A stretch of DNA of 45,180 nt from Chitinophagaceae bacterium (lineage in GTDB: Bacteria > Bacteroidota > Bacteroidia > Chitinophagales > Chitinophagaceae): contig SAIX01000101.1 of NCBI GenBank assembly GCA_004028765.1, positions 1 through 45,180 of the forward strand, written 5' to 3'. Made by a program: the position numbers and the translations under genes. This document shows, one piece after another, positions 23,860-32,250 of the stretch. The notes below the pieces were generated by a model, which did not search any database, had not been told where the DNA came from, and saw only the letters and a list, made by a program, of their open reading frames with translations. How positions within the stretch are numbered: the stretch's first letter is position 1; each line of letters opens with the position of its first letter.

Positions 23860-24780
23860 TCAGAGATCCTCATTGCTCGCTTTTTTCAGGAATTCTTTTT
23901 CTTCATCGCTCAAAAACTGGTACCCTTCCTGGTTGATTTTATCGAGAATGGCATCCAGCCGCTGTTGGGTAACATTGGGTTTTTTCTCGAAAGGTTTTTT
24001 TGTGGCTTTGTAGTGAAGTTTATCTTTCGCCGATTTTTTCGTTTGTTTTTTCTCGGGATTGAATAAGTCATCCAGCCAGTTTACCAAACGGATCATCCAT
24101 GCGCCCCAGTCGCTCCCTCGGCGTAACTGCCGGATATAAAAATAGCCGATCGCCGCGCCCGATAAATGTGCGGCACCGATACCTGCATTACCGGTTGCAA
24201 GGGTTGCAAAATCGATGGCCACGAATACCAGGGTAAGTACCCATAACGGGATACCTCCGTTAATGAGTGGAAAGATCCGGTAATCAGGCGCCAGCGTAGT
24301 GGTTGCCACAGCAACTGCCATTATTGCCGCACCGGAACCCATCAGCGGTTGCGTGGCTGCCAGGTTCCTCTCCAGTACCGGGACAAGATTATTCGAAAGA
24401 AGAAAAACAATTGCTCCTACAAAACCTCCATATAAAAAAACCGGGATGAGGTGACTGTTACCGGTAAGATCCTGGAGAATATATCCAAAACACCATAACC
24501 AAAGACAGGTACTGATGAGGTGCCAGATAGAATGGTGGGTGAACATATATGTGAGAAGGGTCCATGGCCTTGAAGCAAGTGTATCCGGTGATGCAGGAAG
24601 GGTGAACCAGTTCAGTATCTGCCGGTAAAAAAAATCTTCCGGGATATCCGATAAATAATAAATGATTTTGATAAAGTTCAATATCACAAATAACAATGCC
24701 ACAACCGCGAAAAGGAATACGAGTGCGTTGTTATCCTGCCCCAGAAGGATATTCCGGTTTGTTTTATATTGTCGCGTCAT
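23860..24780 (-). CDS. Rhomboid-family intramembrane serine protease, with C-terminal extension
   Basis: This 306-residue protein has six or so hydrophobic segments in residues 20-220. WTLLTYMFTHHSIWHLISTCLWLW matches the rhomboid loop and second helix, the Ser dyad member lies in PLMGSGAAIM (MGSG replaces the usual GxSG context) and the His in GAAHLSGAAIGYFY. Rhomboids cleave transmembrane substrates within the membrane. The C-terminal 70 residues are cytosolic, Lys-rich and end in a helical SDEEKEFLKKAS motif often found in Bacteroidota rhomboids. It lies 18 bases downstream of a second rhomboid, probably in one operon. Confidence 0.88.
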   Translation of the reverse strand: MTRQYKTNRNILLGQDNNALVFLFAVVALLFVILNFIKIIYYLSDIPEDFFYRQILNWFTLPASPDTLASRPWTLLTYMFTHHSIWHLISTCLWLWCFGYILQDLTGNSHLIPVFLYGGFVGAIVFLLSNNLVPVLERNLAATQPLMGSGAAIMAVAVATTTLAPDYRIFPLINGGIPLWVLTLVFVAIDFATLATGNAGIGAAHLSGAAIGYFYIRQLRRGSDWGAWMIRLVNWLDDLFNPEKKQTKKSAKDKLHYKATKKPFEKKPNVTQQRLDAILDKINQEGYQFLSDEEKEFLKKASNEDL

Positions 24781-24798
24781 GCCGCTGGTATTGATCCT

Positions 24799-25641
24799 TT
24801 AATAAAACGTTTTTTTATTGGTTTTGTTCCAGGTGATCACGATCAGCAACCCCACGATGGCGCCCCCCACATGCGCCCAACGCGCCACATTATCCCCCGC
24901 TGAGTTGCGCAATGCGAAATACAGTTCATATCCAAAGTATAAAAGCCCGATCCATTTGGCTTTCACCGGTACCAGGAAATAAATATAGAGATAGGTATTG
25001 GGGAACAGGTAAACAAATGCCGCGAGTACACCGAATACAGCACCACTGGCGCCGATGGTGCTGGTGTTGAGGCTGTCGAGATAAAATTCGGTAATGCGGT
25101 TGTATACCTGCGACAGGATGGCTGTATTGTCGGGGTTCGACTGGATAAAGGCGATCAGTTCATCCCTTCTTTCATAGTGGAGGCCATTGTTATGTTTCAA
25201 TATAAAATTGATAATGCCATCGATATTATAACTGTGTGTACCGGCTTGGGAGATGGCCGCATAATCTTTTACCAACGGCATCAGTTCCACATTCAGGAAA
25301 AGCAAGTGTATCAAAGCCGCGCCAAGCCCGCAGATAAGGTAAAAAGTGAGAAACCGTTTCGAACCCCAGAGGTTTTCCAACACGGAGCCAAACATCCAGA
25401 GGGCAAACATATTTCCGAAAATATGACCAAAATCGCCATGTAAAAACATATGCGTGATCAACTGCCAGGGTTTAAACAAACTGCTTTGCCAGGCATGCAG
25501 GGCAAACATGTCTTCGATGGAAAAAGGAAGACTGGGCCCCTTCAACGTATTCTGTGCCAGAAAAACAAGCCCGTTTATGATGAGCAGGTTTTTAACGATG
25601 GTGGGCAGTATTTCAAATCTGCTGGGTCTGAATTCTGTCAT
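24799..25641 (-). CDS. Rhomboid-family intramembrane serine protease
   Basis: This 280-residue protein has a complete rhomboid signature: the QLITHMFLHGDFGHIFGNMFALWMFG region, the catalytic Ser in STIGASGAVFGVLAAF, and the catalytic His in WAHVGGAIVGLL. Between the third and fourth predicted membrane segments there is an insertion of about 65 polar residues (roughly 115-185), longer than in Escherichia coli GlpG. It is first of a tandem pair, with the second rhomboid 18 bases downstream. The start at 25641 is 39 bases from the rlmD stop on the same strand. Substrates are unknown. Confidence 0.92.
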   Translation of the reverse strand: MTEFRPSRFEILPTIVKNLLIINGLVFLAQNTLKGPSLPFSIEDMFALHAWQSSLFKPWQLITHMFLHGDFGHIFGNMFALWMFGSVLENLWGSKRFLTFYLICGLGAALIHLLFLNVELMPLVKDYAAISQAGTHSYNIDGIINFILKHNNGLHYERRDELIAFIQSNPDNTAILSQVYNRITEFYLDSLNTSTIGASGAVFGVLAAFVYLFPNTYLYIYFLVPVKAKWIGLLYFGYELYFALRNSAGDNVARWAHVGGAIVGLLIVITWNKTNKKTFY

Positions 25642-25680
25642 ATCACCCCCTTCCAGGGAATTAAATGGTTTATGAATTAT

Positions 25681-27105
25681 TTATGGTTTCCGTTTTAACT
25701 GCACTACGTTTTCGATATGCAGTGTATGCGGGAACATATCAACCAGCTGTATTTTTTCCACGCTGTATTTTTCATCAAGCAGGGCCAGGTCGCGCGCCTG
25801 TGTGGCTGGATTGCAACTTACATAAACCACCGTTGGCGCTGCGATATCAAGCAGTTTTTTAACCAATTTTTCGTGCATCCCTGCCCGTGGCGGATCAGTG
25901 ATGATCACATCAGGGCTGCCATGTGCCGTAAAAAAAGCATCGTCACAAATATCGATCACATCCCCCGCGAAAAATGAAGCCTGTTCCAGTTTGTTGAGTG
26001 CCGCATTTTTTTTGGCATCTTCAATTGCATCGGGCACCATCTCTACCCCGATCACTTTTTTTGCCATCCTGCTTACAAAAATACCAATGCTGCCTGTACC
26101 GCAATACAGGTCGTACACGGTCTGCGTACCATCCAGTCCGGCAAAATCGCGGGTTACCCTGTATAATTTTTCTGCCTGCCGGGTATTGGTCTGGAAAAAA
26201 GATTTCGGGCTGATGATAAAGGAAAAATCTTCCAGTTTTTCAATGATATGGCCTTTGCCATGATATACAACCGGTTCCTGGTCGAACAAACTGTCGTTGC
26301 GCTTGGTATTGATGGTATACAGCAATGTGGTGATCTGCGGAAACTGCTGCAGCATCTGATCGAGCAGGGCTTTTCGTTTGCCTGCATCTTCATATCCAAA
26401 AACCACATTCACCATCAATTCCCCCGTAATGGTATTGCGCACCACCATATTCCGTAACCAGCCCTGGTGCAGGCGGTGGTCATAAAAAGGCATCCCATGG
26501 TCAATAGCAAAACCCGCTGCTGTTTTGCGTAATAAATTGGTGGGCTCTTCCTGCAGGTGGCATGTATCGATAGCAACCACTTTATCAAAAAAACCGCGCG
26601 CATGAAAACCTGCTGCACCGCTATGGTCGTTGGGATCGATGCCTTCGGCCTTCATTTTCTGGAACGCTTCTGTGGGGATATACTTGCCTGTGGCGAAAGT
26701 ATACTCGAGTTTGTTGCGGTAATAACGGGTGATATCCGCGCCGATAATCGGTTGGATTTGCGGCAATGGTATTTTCGCAATACGCGTAAGGTTATCAGTT
26801 ACCTGTTTCTGTTTATACACCAACTGTTTTTCGTAGGGAAGCATTTGCCACTGGCAGCCACCGCATACACCAAAGTGCTCACAAAAAGGCTGTTGCCTGT
26901 CGGGAGATGGCGTATGCAACTTAATGGCATGTCCCTCTGCCCAATCGCTTTTATTCTTCGATAGCTGAACATCCACCACATCGCCCGGAACAGCGCCTTC
27001 AATGAACACGACTTTTCCCTCCACCCTGGCGAGCGACCGGCCCTCTGCGGCATAATCCTCTACCGGGATATTTTCGAGTATGACCCTTTTTTTCTGTTTT
27101 CTCAC
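25681..27105 (-). CDS. rlmD: 23S rRNA (uracil(1939)-C(5))-methyltransferase RlmD
   Basis: This 474-residue protein has an N-terminal TRAM domain (about 1-65), a 4Fe-4S cluster motif with Cys75, Cys81 and Cys84 in PFCEHFGVCGGCQW, and a C-terminal SAM methyltransferase domain with DLYCGTGSIGIF, the DPPRAGMH motif and the catalytic Cys in VYVSCNPATQARDL. RlmD makes m5U in 23S rRNA; the close relative RlmCD modifies two sites, so site specificity is inferred. The start is GTG at 27105, supported by an exact promoter box four bases upstream, which implies a leaderless GTG-initiated mRNA. Confidence 0.92.
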   Translation of the reverse strand: MRKQKKRVILENIPVEDYAAEGRSLARVEGKVVFIEGAVPGDVVDVQLSKNKSDWAEGHAIKLHTPSPDRQQPFCEHFGVCGGCQWQMLPYEKQLVYKQKQVTDNLTRIAKIPLPQIQPIIGADITRYYRNKLEYTFATGKYIPTEAFQKMKAEGIDPNDHSGAAGFHARGFFDKVVAIDTCHLQEEPTNLLRKTAAGFAIDHGMPFYDHRLHQGWLRNMVVRNTITGELMVNVVFGYEDAGKRKALLDQMLQQFPQITTLLYTINTKRNDSLFDQEPVVYHGKGHIIEKLEDFSFIISPKSFFQTNTRQAEKLYRVTRDFAGLDGTQTVYDLYCGTGSIGIFVSRMAKKVIGVEMVPDAIEDAKKNAALNKLEQASFFAGDVIDICDDAFFTAHGSPDVIITDPPRAGMHEKLVKKLLDIAAPTVVYVSCNPATQARDLALLDEKYSVEKIQLVDMFPHTLHIENVVQLKRKP

Positions 27106-27109
27106 GCGG

Positions 27110-27117
27110 CAAAGGTA
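27110..27117 (-). promoter_or_regulatory. TAnnTTTG -7 promoter element for rlmD
   Basis: The minus strand reads TACCTTTG, an exact match, ending four bases before the GTG start. Confidence 0.6.
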
Positions 27118-27234
27118 ACCCCTGCGGGGATGCGGGAAACAGAATCATTCTAACCCATCAAAGCTTTTTGACAGAGGTTTAACCTGCCCGAAAGCTGATT
27201 TTCTTACATTTACTTTTTATTGTAAGTGAATTAT

Positions 27235-28716
27235 ATGAAGCTTGTTTTACTGATCGCTGTATTTTTTGGGGCAACCTCCATTACCGTTGCTCAAAAGCCG
27301 GCTTCGCCTGCAGGCAAAGCGGCACCTGCCACAGCGGAGCCCAAAGGAAGAAATATACCCATTACCTTAACACCCCTGAAAAACTGTAAGGTATACCTCG
27401 GCAGTTATTATGGTAAATCAAAAGCGCTGGTGGATTCGGCCTACCTCAACGAAAAAAGCCAGGGTGTTTTTAAAGGAAGTACCAAACTAACCGGGGGTAT
27501 CTATTTCGTGGTTTCACCGCAATATACCATCCAGTTTGAATTGCTGATGGATAAGGACCAGCACTTCAGTATCGTTGCGGATACTGCATTTAAAGAGCGT
27601 GCACAGATCACCGGGTCGCGTGAGAACGACCTGTACAAAGCCTACTCTGCATTTATGAATGAGAAGGGCCCCAGAAAAGCGCAACTCGATGCACAATATG
27701 CTGCTGCCAAAACAAAGGAAGATTCTGCGAGACTCGCCAAAGAGATCACGCAGGTTGGTAAAGAGATCAGCGATTACCAGAACAATGTGATCAAAACACA
27801 GCCAAAATCGATGCTGGCCATGCTGTTTAATACTTTGAAGCGCCCCGAAGCTCCGGCCATACCGGTTGTGAATGGCAAAAAAGATTCCACCTATCCGTAT
27901 CGGTACGTAAAAGAACATTACTGGGACAATGTATCTTTTGAAGACGACCGGCTTTTGCGCACCCCTTTTTTTGAACCCAAGCTGGATGATTATTTCAAAA
28001 ACCTGGTATCCCCCGAACCTGATTCGGTGATCGAAGAAGTGAAATACATCCTGCTCTCGGCAAGGCCCGGAAAAGAGATATATCCTTACCTGCTCACCAA
28101 GTTCACCAACAAATACATGAACCCCGAGTTTATGGGGCAGGATAAAGTATTTATTTATCTTTTTGAGAATTTTTATGCCAAAGGTGATACCACACTCCTG
28201 AACCCCGCTTCGCGGAAAACCGTGATAGAAAGGGCTTACAGTATGATGGCCAATCAGCTTGGTCAGGCTGCACCGGCACTTGATCTTACCGATACTACCG
28301 GGGCAACCAAATCACTCTACACAATCAAATCCCCGTTCACTTTTGTGGTATTCTGGGATCCCAACTGCGGGCATTGCAAGGAAGAGGTACCCAGGCTCGA
28401 TTCCTTGTATAAAAGCAAATGGAAAAGCAAAGGCGTAACGGTTTATTCCGTGAATATTTATGAGAATGAGATCCCTGCCTGGAAAAAATTCATCAAAGAA
28501 AAATCGCTCTCACCCGACTGGATACAGGCATATGAAACCAAGGAGGCGAAAACTGCGGTAGAAAAAGCCGGCAAGCCCAATTTCAGGCAGTTGTATGATA
28601 TTTATAAAACACCCACGATGTACCTGCTCGATAAAGACAAACACATCATCGCCAAAATGCTGAGCCTCGAACAGTTTGATGACCTGATAGAAGCCAAACG
28701 AAAAGCGATGAAATAA
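27235..28716 (+). CDS. TlpA-like thioredoxin-family protein (DUF4369, DUF5106)
   Basis: This 493-residue protein has a signal peptide (KLVLLIAVFFGATSITVAQ), a DUF4369-like N-terminal beta domain (about 38-130), a coiled linker, a DUF5106-like helical region (about 185-320) and a C-terminal TlpA-type thioredoxin domain with active site DPNCGHCKEEVPR (Cys378 and Cys381) and cis-Pro in KTPTMYLLD. It should act in the periplasm as a thiol-disulphide oxidoreductase, for example in cytochrome c maturation or surface-protein folding. Its full domain set is typical of Bacteroidota. I chose ATG 27235 over a GTG nine bases upstream. It is monocistronic and followed by a strong terminator. Confidence 0.9.
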   Translation: MKLVLLIAVFFGATSITVAQKPASPAGKAAPATAEPKGRNIPITLTPLKNCKVYLGSYYGKSKALVDSAYLNEKSQGVFKGSTKLTGGIYFVVSPQYTIQFELLMDKDQHFSIVADTAFKERAQITGSRENDLYKAYSAFMNEKGPRKAQLDAQYAAAKTKEDSARLAKEITQVGKEISDYQNNVIKTQPKSMLAMLFNTLKRPEAPAIPVVNGKKDSTYPYRYVKEHYWDNVSFEDDRLLRTPFFEPKLDDYFKNLVSPEPDSVIEEVKYILLSARPGKEIYPYLLTKFTNKYMNPEFMGQDKVFIYLFENFYAKGDTTLLNPASRKTVIERAYSMMANQLGQAAPALDLTDTTGATKSLYTIKSPFTFVVFWDPNCGHCKEEVPRLDSLYKSKWKSKGVTVYSVNIYENEIPAWKKFIKEKSLSPDWIQAYETKEAKTAVEKAGKPNFRQLYDIYKTPTMYLLDKDKHIIAKMLSLEQFDDLIEAKRKAMK

Positions 28717-28733
28717 GTAAACATGATTTCAAT

Positions 28734-28767
28734 AAAAAAGCCGGTTAGAAAATGAACCGGCTTTTTT
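28734..28767. terminator. Bidirectional terminator between the TlpA-like gene and metF
   Basis: A 13-bp perfect stem (28734-28746 with 28755-28767), GC-rich core GCCGG/CCGGC with A6 and T6 flanks, around an eight-base loop. It serves both convergent genes. Confidence 0.92.
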
Positions 28768-28789
28768 ATTGGGATACATTATCATTTTA

Positions 28790-29743
28790 TCATTGTACCT
28801 CTTTCACCACATTCCAGATCACTTTGGGCTTACCGAGTGTATAATAGTGCAGTACCGGTACGCCAAACTGTTTCAGTTCCTTGCTTTGCTGCACCAGCCA
28901 TTCGGTTCCCACCTGCTCGCATTCCTGGTCGGTTTTGCATTTGAGAATGGCATTCGACAAATCTGTAGGAATATCCACATGAAAAATACGCGGCAGTACC
29001 GATAATTGTTTTTTATTGGTGATGGGTTTTAACCCCGGAATGATGGGAACCGTGATACCAATATCGCGGCAGGCTTTTACAAAATCATAAAACTTCTGGT
29101 TGTCGAAAAACATCTGTGTCATGATATATTCTGCACCTGCATCCACTTTTTGTTTCAAACGGTTCAGGTCGATCTCGAGATTGGGTGCTTCAAAATGTTT
29201 TTCGGGATAACCGGCCACACCCATACAAAAGCTGGTTTTGCCGCCGTTCTTAATGTCTTCATCCAGGTAAATACCATTGTTCATGCTGCTTACCTGCTGC
29301 AACAGTTCAATCGCATAATGGTTACCGTCTTTTTCAGGTTCAAAAGCTGCTTCATTTTTTGCCGCATCACCGCGAAGAACGAGGACATTATCGATACCAA
29401 GAAAATCCAGGTCAATCAGTGCGTCCTCTGTTTCTCTTTTGGTAAAACCGCCGCAGATGATATGCGGCACCGCATCCACCCTGTAATGGTTCATGATGGC
29501 GGCGCAAATACCTACCGTTCCGGGGCGTTTGCGCACTTCCACTTTTTCAAAAGTGCCATCCGCCTTTTTCTTGAACATGGTTTCACTGCGGTGATAGGTA
29601 ACATTGATCCAGGAAGGTTTGAATTCCATCAGCGGATCAAGATGGTCGTATAAGGAAGAGATTGTTTTTCCTTTCAGGGGCGGCAACACTTCGAATGATA
29701 CCAGTGTTTCTTTCGCCTGTTGTATATGTTCTGTGATCTTCAT
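28790..29743 (-). CDS. metF: Methylenetetrahydrofolate reductase
   Basis: This 317-residue flavoprotein reduces 5,10-methylene-THF to 5-methyl-THF for methionine synthesis. The TIM-barrel motifs are present: SFEVLPPLKG near the N-terminus, INVTYHR, PHIICGGFTKRETEDALIDLDFLGIDNVLVLRGD and FCMGVAGYPEKH with AEYIMTQMFFDNQKF. I chose ATG 29743 (MKITEHIQQAKETLVSFE), because the nine-codon longer frame is not family-like. It is monocistronic, convergent with the TlpA-like gene and divergent from lptB. No SAM riboswitch is visible upstream. Confidence 0.95.
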   Translation of the reverse strand: MKITEHIQQAKETLVSFEVLPPLKGKTISSLYDHLDPLMEFKPSWINVTYHRSETMFKKKADGTFEKVEVRKRPGTVGICAAIMNHYRVDAVPHIICGGFTKRETEDALIDLDFLGIDNVLVLRGDAAKNEAAFEPEKDGNHYAIELLQQVSSMNNGIYLDEDIKNGGKTSFCMGVAGYPEKHFEAPNLEIDLNRLKQKVDAGAEYIMTQMFFDNQKFYDFVKACRDIGITVPIIPGLKPITNKKQLSVLPRIFHVDIPTDLSNAILKCKTDQECEQVGTEWLVQQSKELKQFGVPVLHYYTLGKPKVIWNVVKEVQ

Positions 29744-29862
29744 AAACAGTTTTACGGAATTGCTGTGCAAACGGGTAATGAAATTGCTGCAAGATACAAC
29801 CTGCCACCTTAAAAACAGTTGTTAAGATGGCCGCAAACCTTATATTACAAAAGCATAAGCCC

Positions 29863-29870
29863 TATTTTTG
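29863..29870 (+). promoter_or_regulatory. TAnnTTTG -7 promoter element for lptB
   Basis: TATTTTTG is an exact match, 14 bases before the GTG start of lptB, with an AAAGGAAAG ribosome-binding sequence in between. Confidence 0.6.
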
Positions 29871-29884
29871 TCAAAAGGAAAGCA

Positions 29885-30661
29885 GTGAGCCTTACCATAC
29901 ATACAAAGGATCTTGTAAAAAGTTACAAAGGACGTACTGTTGTGCGCCATGTTTCGATTGATGTGAAACAGGGCGAGATCGTGGGTTTGCTTGGGCCAAA
30001 CGGTGCAGGGAAGACCACAACTTTTTATATGGTGGTGGGGCTGATCAAACCGGATGAGGGGCGTGTTTTTTTAAATGAAGAAGACATCACCAAACTCCCC
30101 ATGTACAAGCGTGCGCAGATGGGGATCGGTTACCTGCCGCAGGAAGCAAGTGTGTTCAGGAAATTAACAGTAGAAGACAATATCCTTTCTGTACTGGAAA
30201 TGACCAGGCTCACATCCGGTGAGCGGCAGCACAAACTGGAATCGCTGCTGGATGAATTTAACCTGCACCATGTGCGCAAAAACAATGGCGACAGCCTCAG
30301 TGGCGGTGAGCGCCGCCGCACAGAGAACGCGCGTGCACTTGCTGTGGACCCCAAATTTATTTTACTGGATGAACCCTTTGCCGGTGTTGACCCGATTGCG
30401 GTGGAAGACATCCAGGGCGTGGTGGCAAAACTGAAATACAAGAACATCGGTATCCTCATCACGGATCACAATGTAAATGAAACACTTTCCATCTGCGACA
30501 GGGCCTATCTGCTCATCGAAGGAAAAATATTCAAACACGGCTCTGCCGAAGAACTGGCAGACGATGCACAGGTGCGACGCTTATACCTCGGTACCAATTT
30601 TGAATTAAAGCGCAAAGACTGGATCATCGAAATGGGCAGGGAAGGCGCTGCAGGGCTGTAA
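29885..30661 (+). CDS. lptB: LPS export ABC transporter ATP-binding protein LptB
   Basis: This 258-residue ATPase powers LPS extraction from the inner membrane with LptF/LptG. Walker A is GPNGAGKTT (37-45), the Q-loop lies in [10 protein letters not shown], the signature is LSGGERRR and Walker B is [13 protein letters not shown], with the LptB-typical PIAVEDIQ following and the H-loop in ITDHNVNET. The usual Ile in the ERRR(T/V)EIARAL helix is Asn148 here. I chose GTG 29885 because of the ribosome-binding site and promoter; the upstream frame contains the promoter. The C-terminus runs about 15 residues beyond the usual end. The other lpt genes are not in the window. Confidence 0.92.
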   Translation: MSLTIHTKDLVKSYKGRTVVRHVSIDVKQGEIVGLLGPNGAGKTTTFYMVVGLIKPDEGRVFLNEEDITKLPMYKRAQMGIGYLPQEASVFRKLTVEDNILSVLEMTRLTSGERQHKLESLLDEFNLHHVRKNNGDSLSGGERRRTENARALAVDPKFILLDEPFAGVDPIAVEDIQGVVAKLKYKNIGILITDHNVNETLSICDRAYLLIEGKIFKHGSAEELADDAQVRRLYLGTNFELKRKDWIIEMGREGAAGL

Positions 30662-30734
30662 CATCCATCTTACCGGGCACAAAAGGATTCGATAATCTCG
30701 CCTCCATTCCTTATTTTGCTGATATTCCTTTACT

Positions 30735-32246
30735 ATGAAACTGCTTAGCCCCGCCATATCGCGCCTCGCCCGGCTAAGGCATTGGCGAATTGAGCAATGG
30801 ATCCATAACCCGGTCGATGCACAGCGCGAAGTATTGCAGGACCTGGTAACACACGGGCAGTATACAGAATTCGGCCGCAAACATGGTTTTAAAGAACTGT
30901 TCAGCATTCGCGAATTCAAGCAGCAGGTTCCGATCCAGGAATATGATGCCATCAAACCTTATATCGACCGTTTGTTTAACGGGGATGAAAACCTGTTATG
31001 GAATACACCCGTAAACTGGTTTGCCAAAAGCAGCGGCACCACCAGCGACAAAAGCAAGTTCATCCCCATCACGCAGGAAAGTCTTGAAGACTGTCATTTC
31101 CAGGCAGCCAAAGATGTGCTTACGATGTATTACAATTACAACAATGAAAGCGACCTGCTTACCGGAAAAGGACTCGTGATCGGCGGAAGTCACCAGATCA
31201 GTAAAGTGAATGAGGATATCCAGTTCGGCGACCTGAGCGCTGTACTGCTGCAGAACACACCCATGTGGGCCAACTGGATACGCACACCTGAATTATCGAT
31301 CGCGCTGATGGATGAATGGGACCATAAGATCGAAAAACTGGCGCAATCAACCATTACAGAAGATGTCACTTCTATCTCAGGCGTTCCTACCTGGACAATG
31401 ATATTACTGAAACGGATCCTCGAAATAACCGGCCGCTCCACCATCCGGGAAATATGGCCCAATCTTGAATTGTATATCCATGGCGGCGTTTCTTTTGTTC
31501 CTTACCGGGAACAGTTTGAAAAGATCATCGGTGAAGGTTGCCATTACCTTGAAATGTATAATGCAAGCGAAGGTTTTTTTGCAGCGCAGGATTCGCCGGA
31601 TGAAGATGGCATGTTGTTATTTCTCAACCATGGTATCTTTTATGAATTTATGCCCGTGGAAGAATATGGCAAAGCCGATCCGCGTACCATTGGTTTGAAA
31701 GATGTGGAGCCCGGGAAAAATTATGCGCTGGTGATCAGCACCAATGGCGGGCTCTGGCGCTATATGCCGGGAGATACCATCCAGTTCACCAGCACCTGGC
31801 CATTCCGGATCAAAGTAAGCGGAAGGCTGAAACAATACATCAATGCATTCGGCGAAGAAGTGATCGCCGATAATTCTGACAAAGCCATCGCTATCGCATC
31901 GCAAAAAACAGGCACCACCGTAAATGATTATACCGCTGCCCCTGTTTATCTTGGAGATAACCAGAAAGGTGCACATGAATGGCTGATCGAGTTTGAAGAA
32001 TCGCCGGCGGGAACAGAACAGTTTGCCTACGAGCTCGATTGTGCCCTCAAATCGCTGAACAGCGATTATGAAGCAAAACGTTACAAAGACATTGCCCTCA
32101 CTTTACCACGTGTTCACGCATTGCCCAAAGGTGTTTTTCATGAATGGTTACGAAGCCGAAACAAACTGGGGGGCCAGCATAAAATTCCCCGGCTCAGTAA
32201 TGAGCGGGTGTATCTCGAAGAGATCAAACAGCTTGCAAAAATATAA
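30735..32246 (+). CDS. GH3-family acyl-adenylating enzyme
   Basis: This 503-residue protein matches the bacterial branch of the GH3 family, named after plant auxin-responsive acyl-acid amido synthetases. The ATP-binding motif KSSGTTSDKSKFIP lies at 98-111, the Y-x-A-S-E-G-like motif 2 is in LEMYNASEGFFAAQD, and the later GDTIQFTSTWPFRIKVSGRLKQYINAFGEE matches motif 3 and the hinge. Plant enzymes adenylate a carboxylic acid and join it to an amino acid; the bacterial substrate is unknown. It starts at ATG 30735 and is convergent with the membrane-protein gene, with only four bases between the stop codons. Confidence 0.88.
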   Translation: MKLLSPAISRLARLRHWRIEQWIHNPVDAQREVLQDLVTHGQYTEFGRKHGFKELFSIREFKQQVPIQEYDAIKPYIDRLFNGDENLLWNTPVNWFAKSSGTTSDKSKFIPITQESLEDCHFQAAKDVLTMYYNYNNESDLLTGKGLVIGGSHQISKVNEDIQFGDLSAVLLQNTPMWANWIRTPELSIALMDEWDHKIEKLAQSTITEDVTSISGVPTWTMILLKRILEITGRSTIREIWPNLELYIHGGVSFVPYREQFEKIIGEGCHYLEMYNASEGFFAAQDSPDEDGMLLFLNHGIFYEFMPVEEYGKADPRTIGLKDVEPGKNYALVISTNGGLWRYMPGDTIQFTSTWPFRIKVSGRLKQYINAFGEEVIADNSDKAIAIASQKTGTTVNDYTAAPVYLGDNQKGAHEWLIEFEESPAGTEQFAYELDCALKSLNSDYEAKRYKDIALTLPRVHALPKGVFHEWLRSRNKLGGQHKIPRLSNERVYLEEIKQLAKI

Positions 32247-32250
32247 GCCG

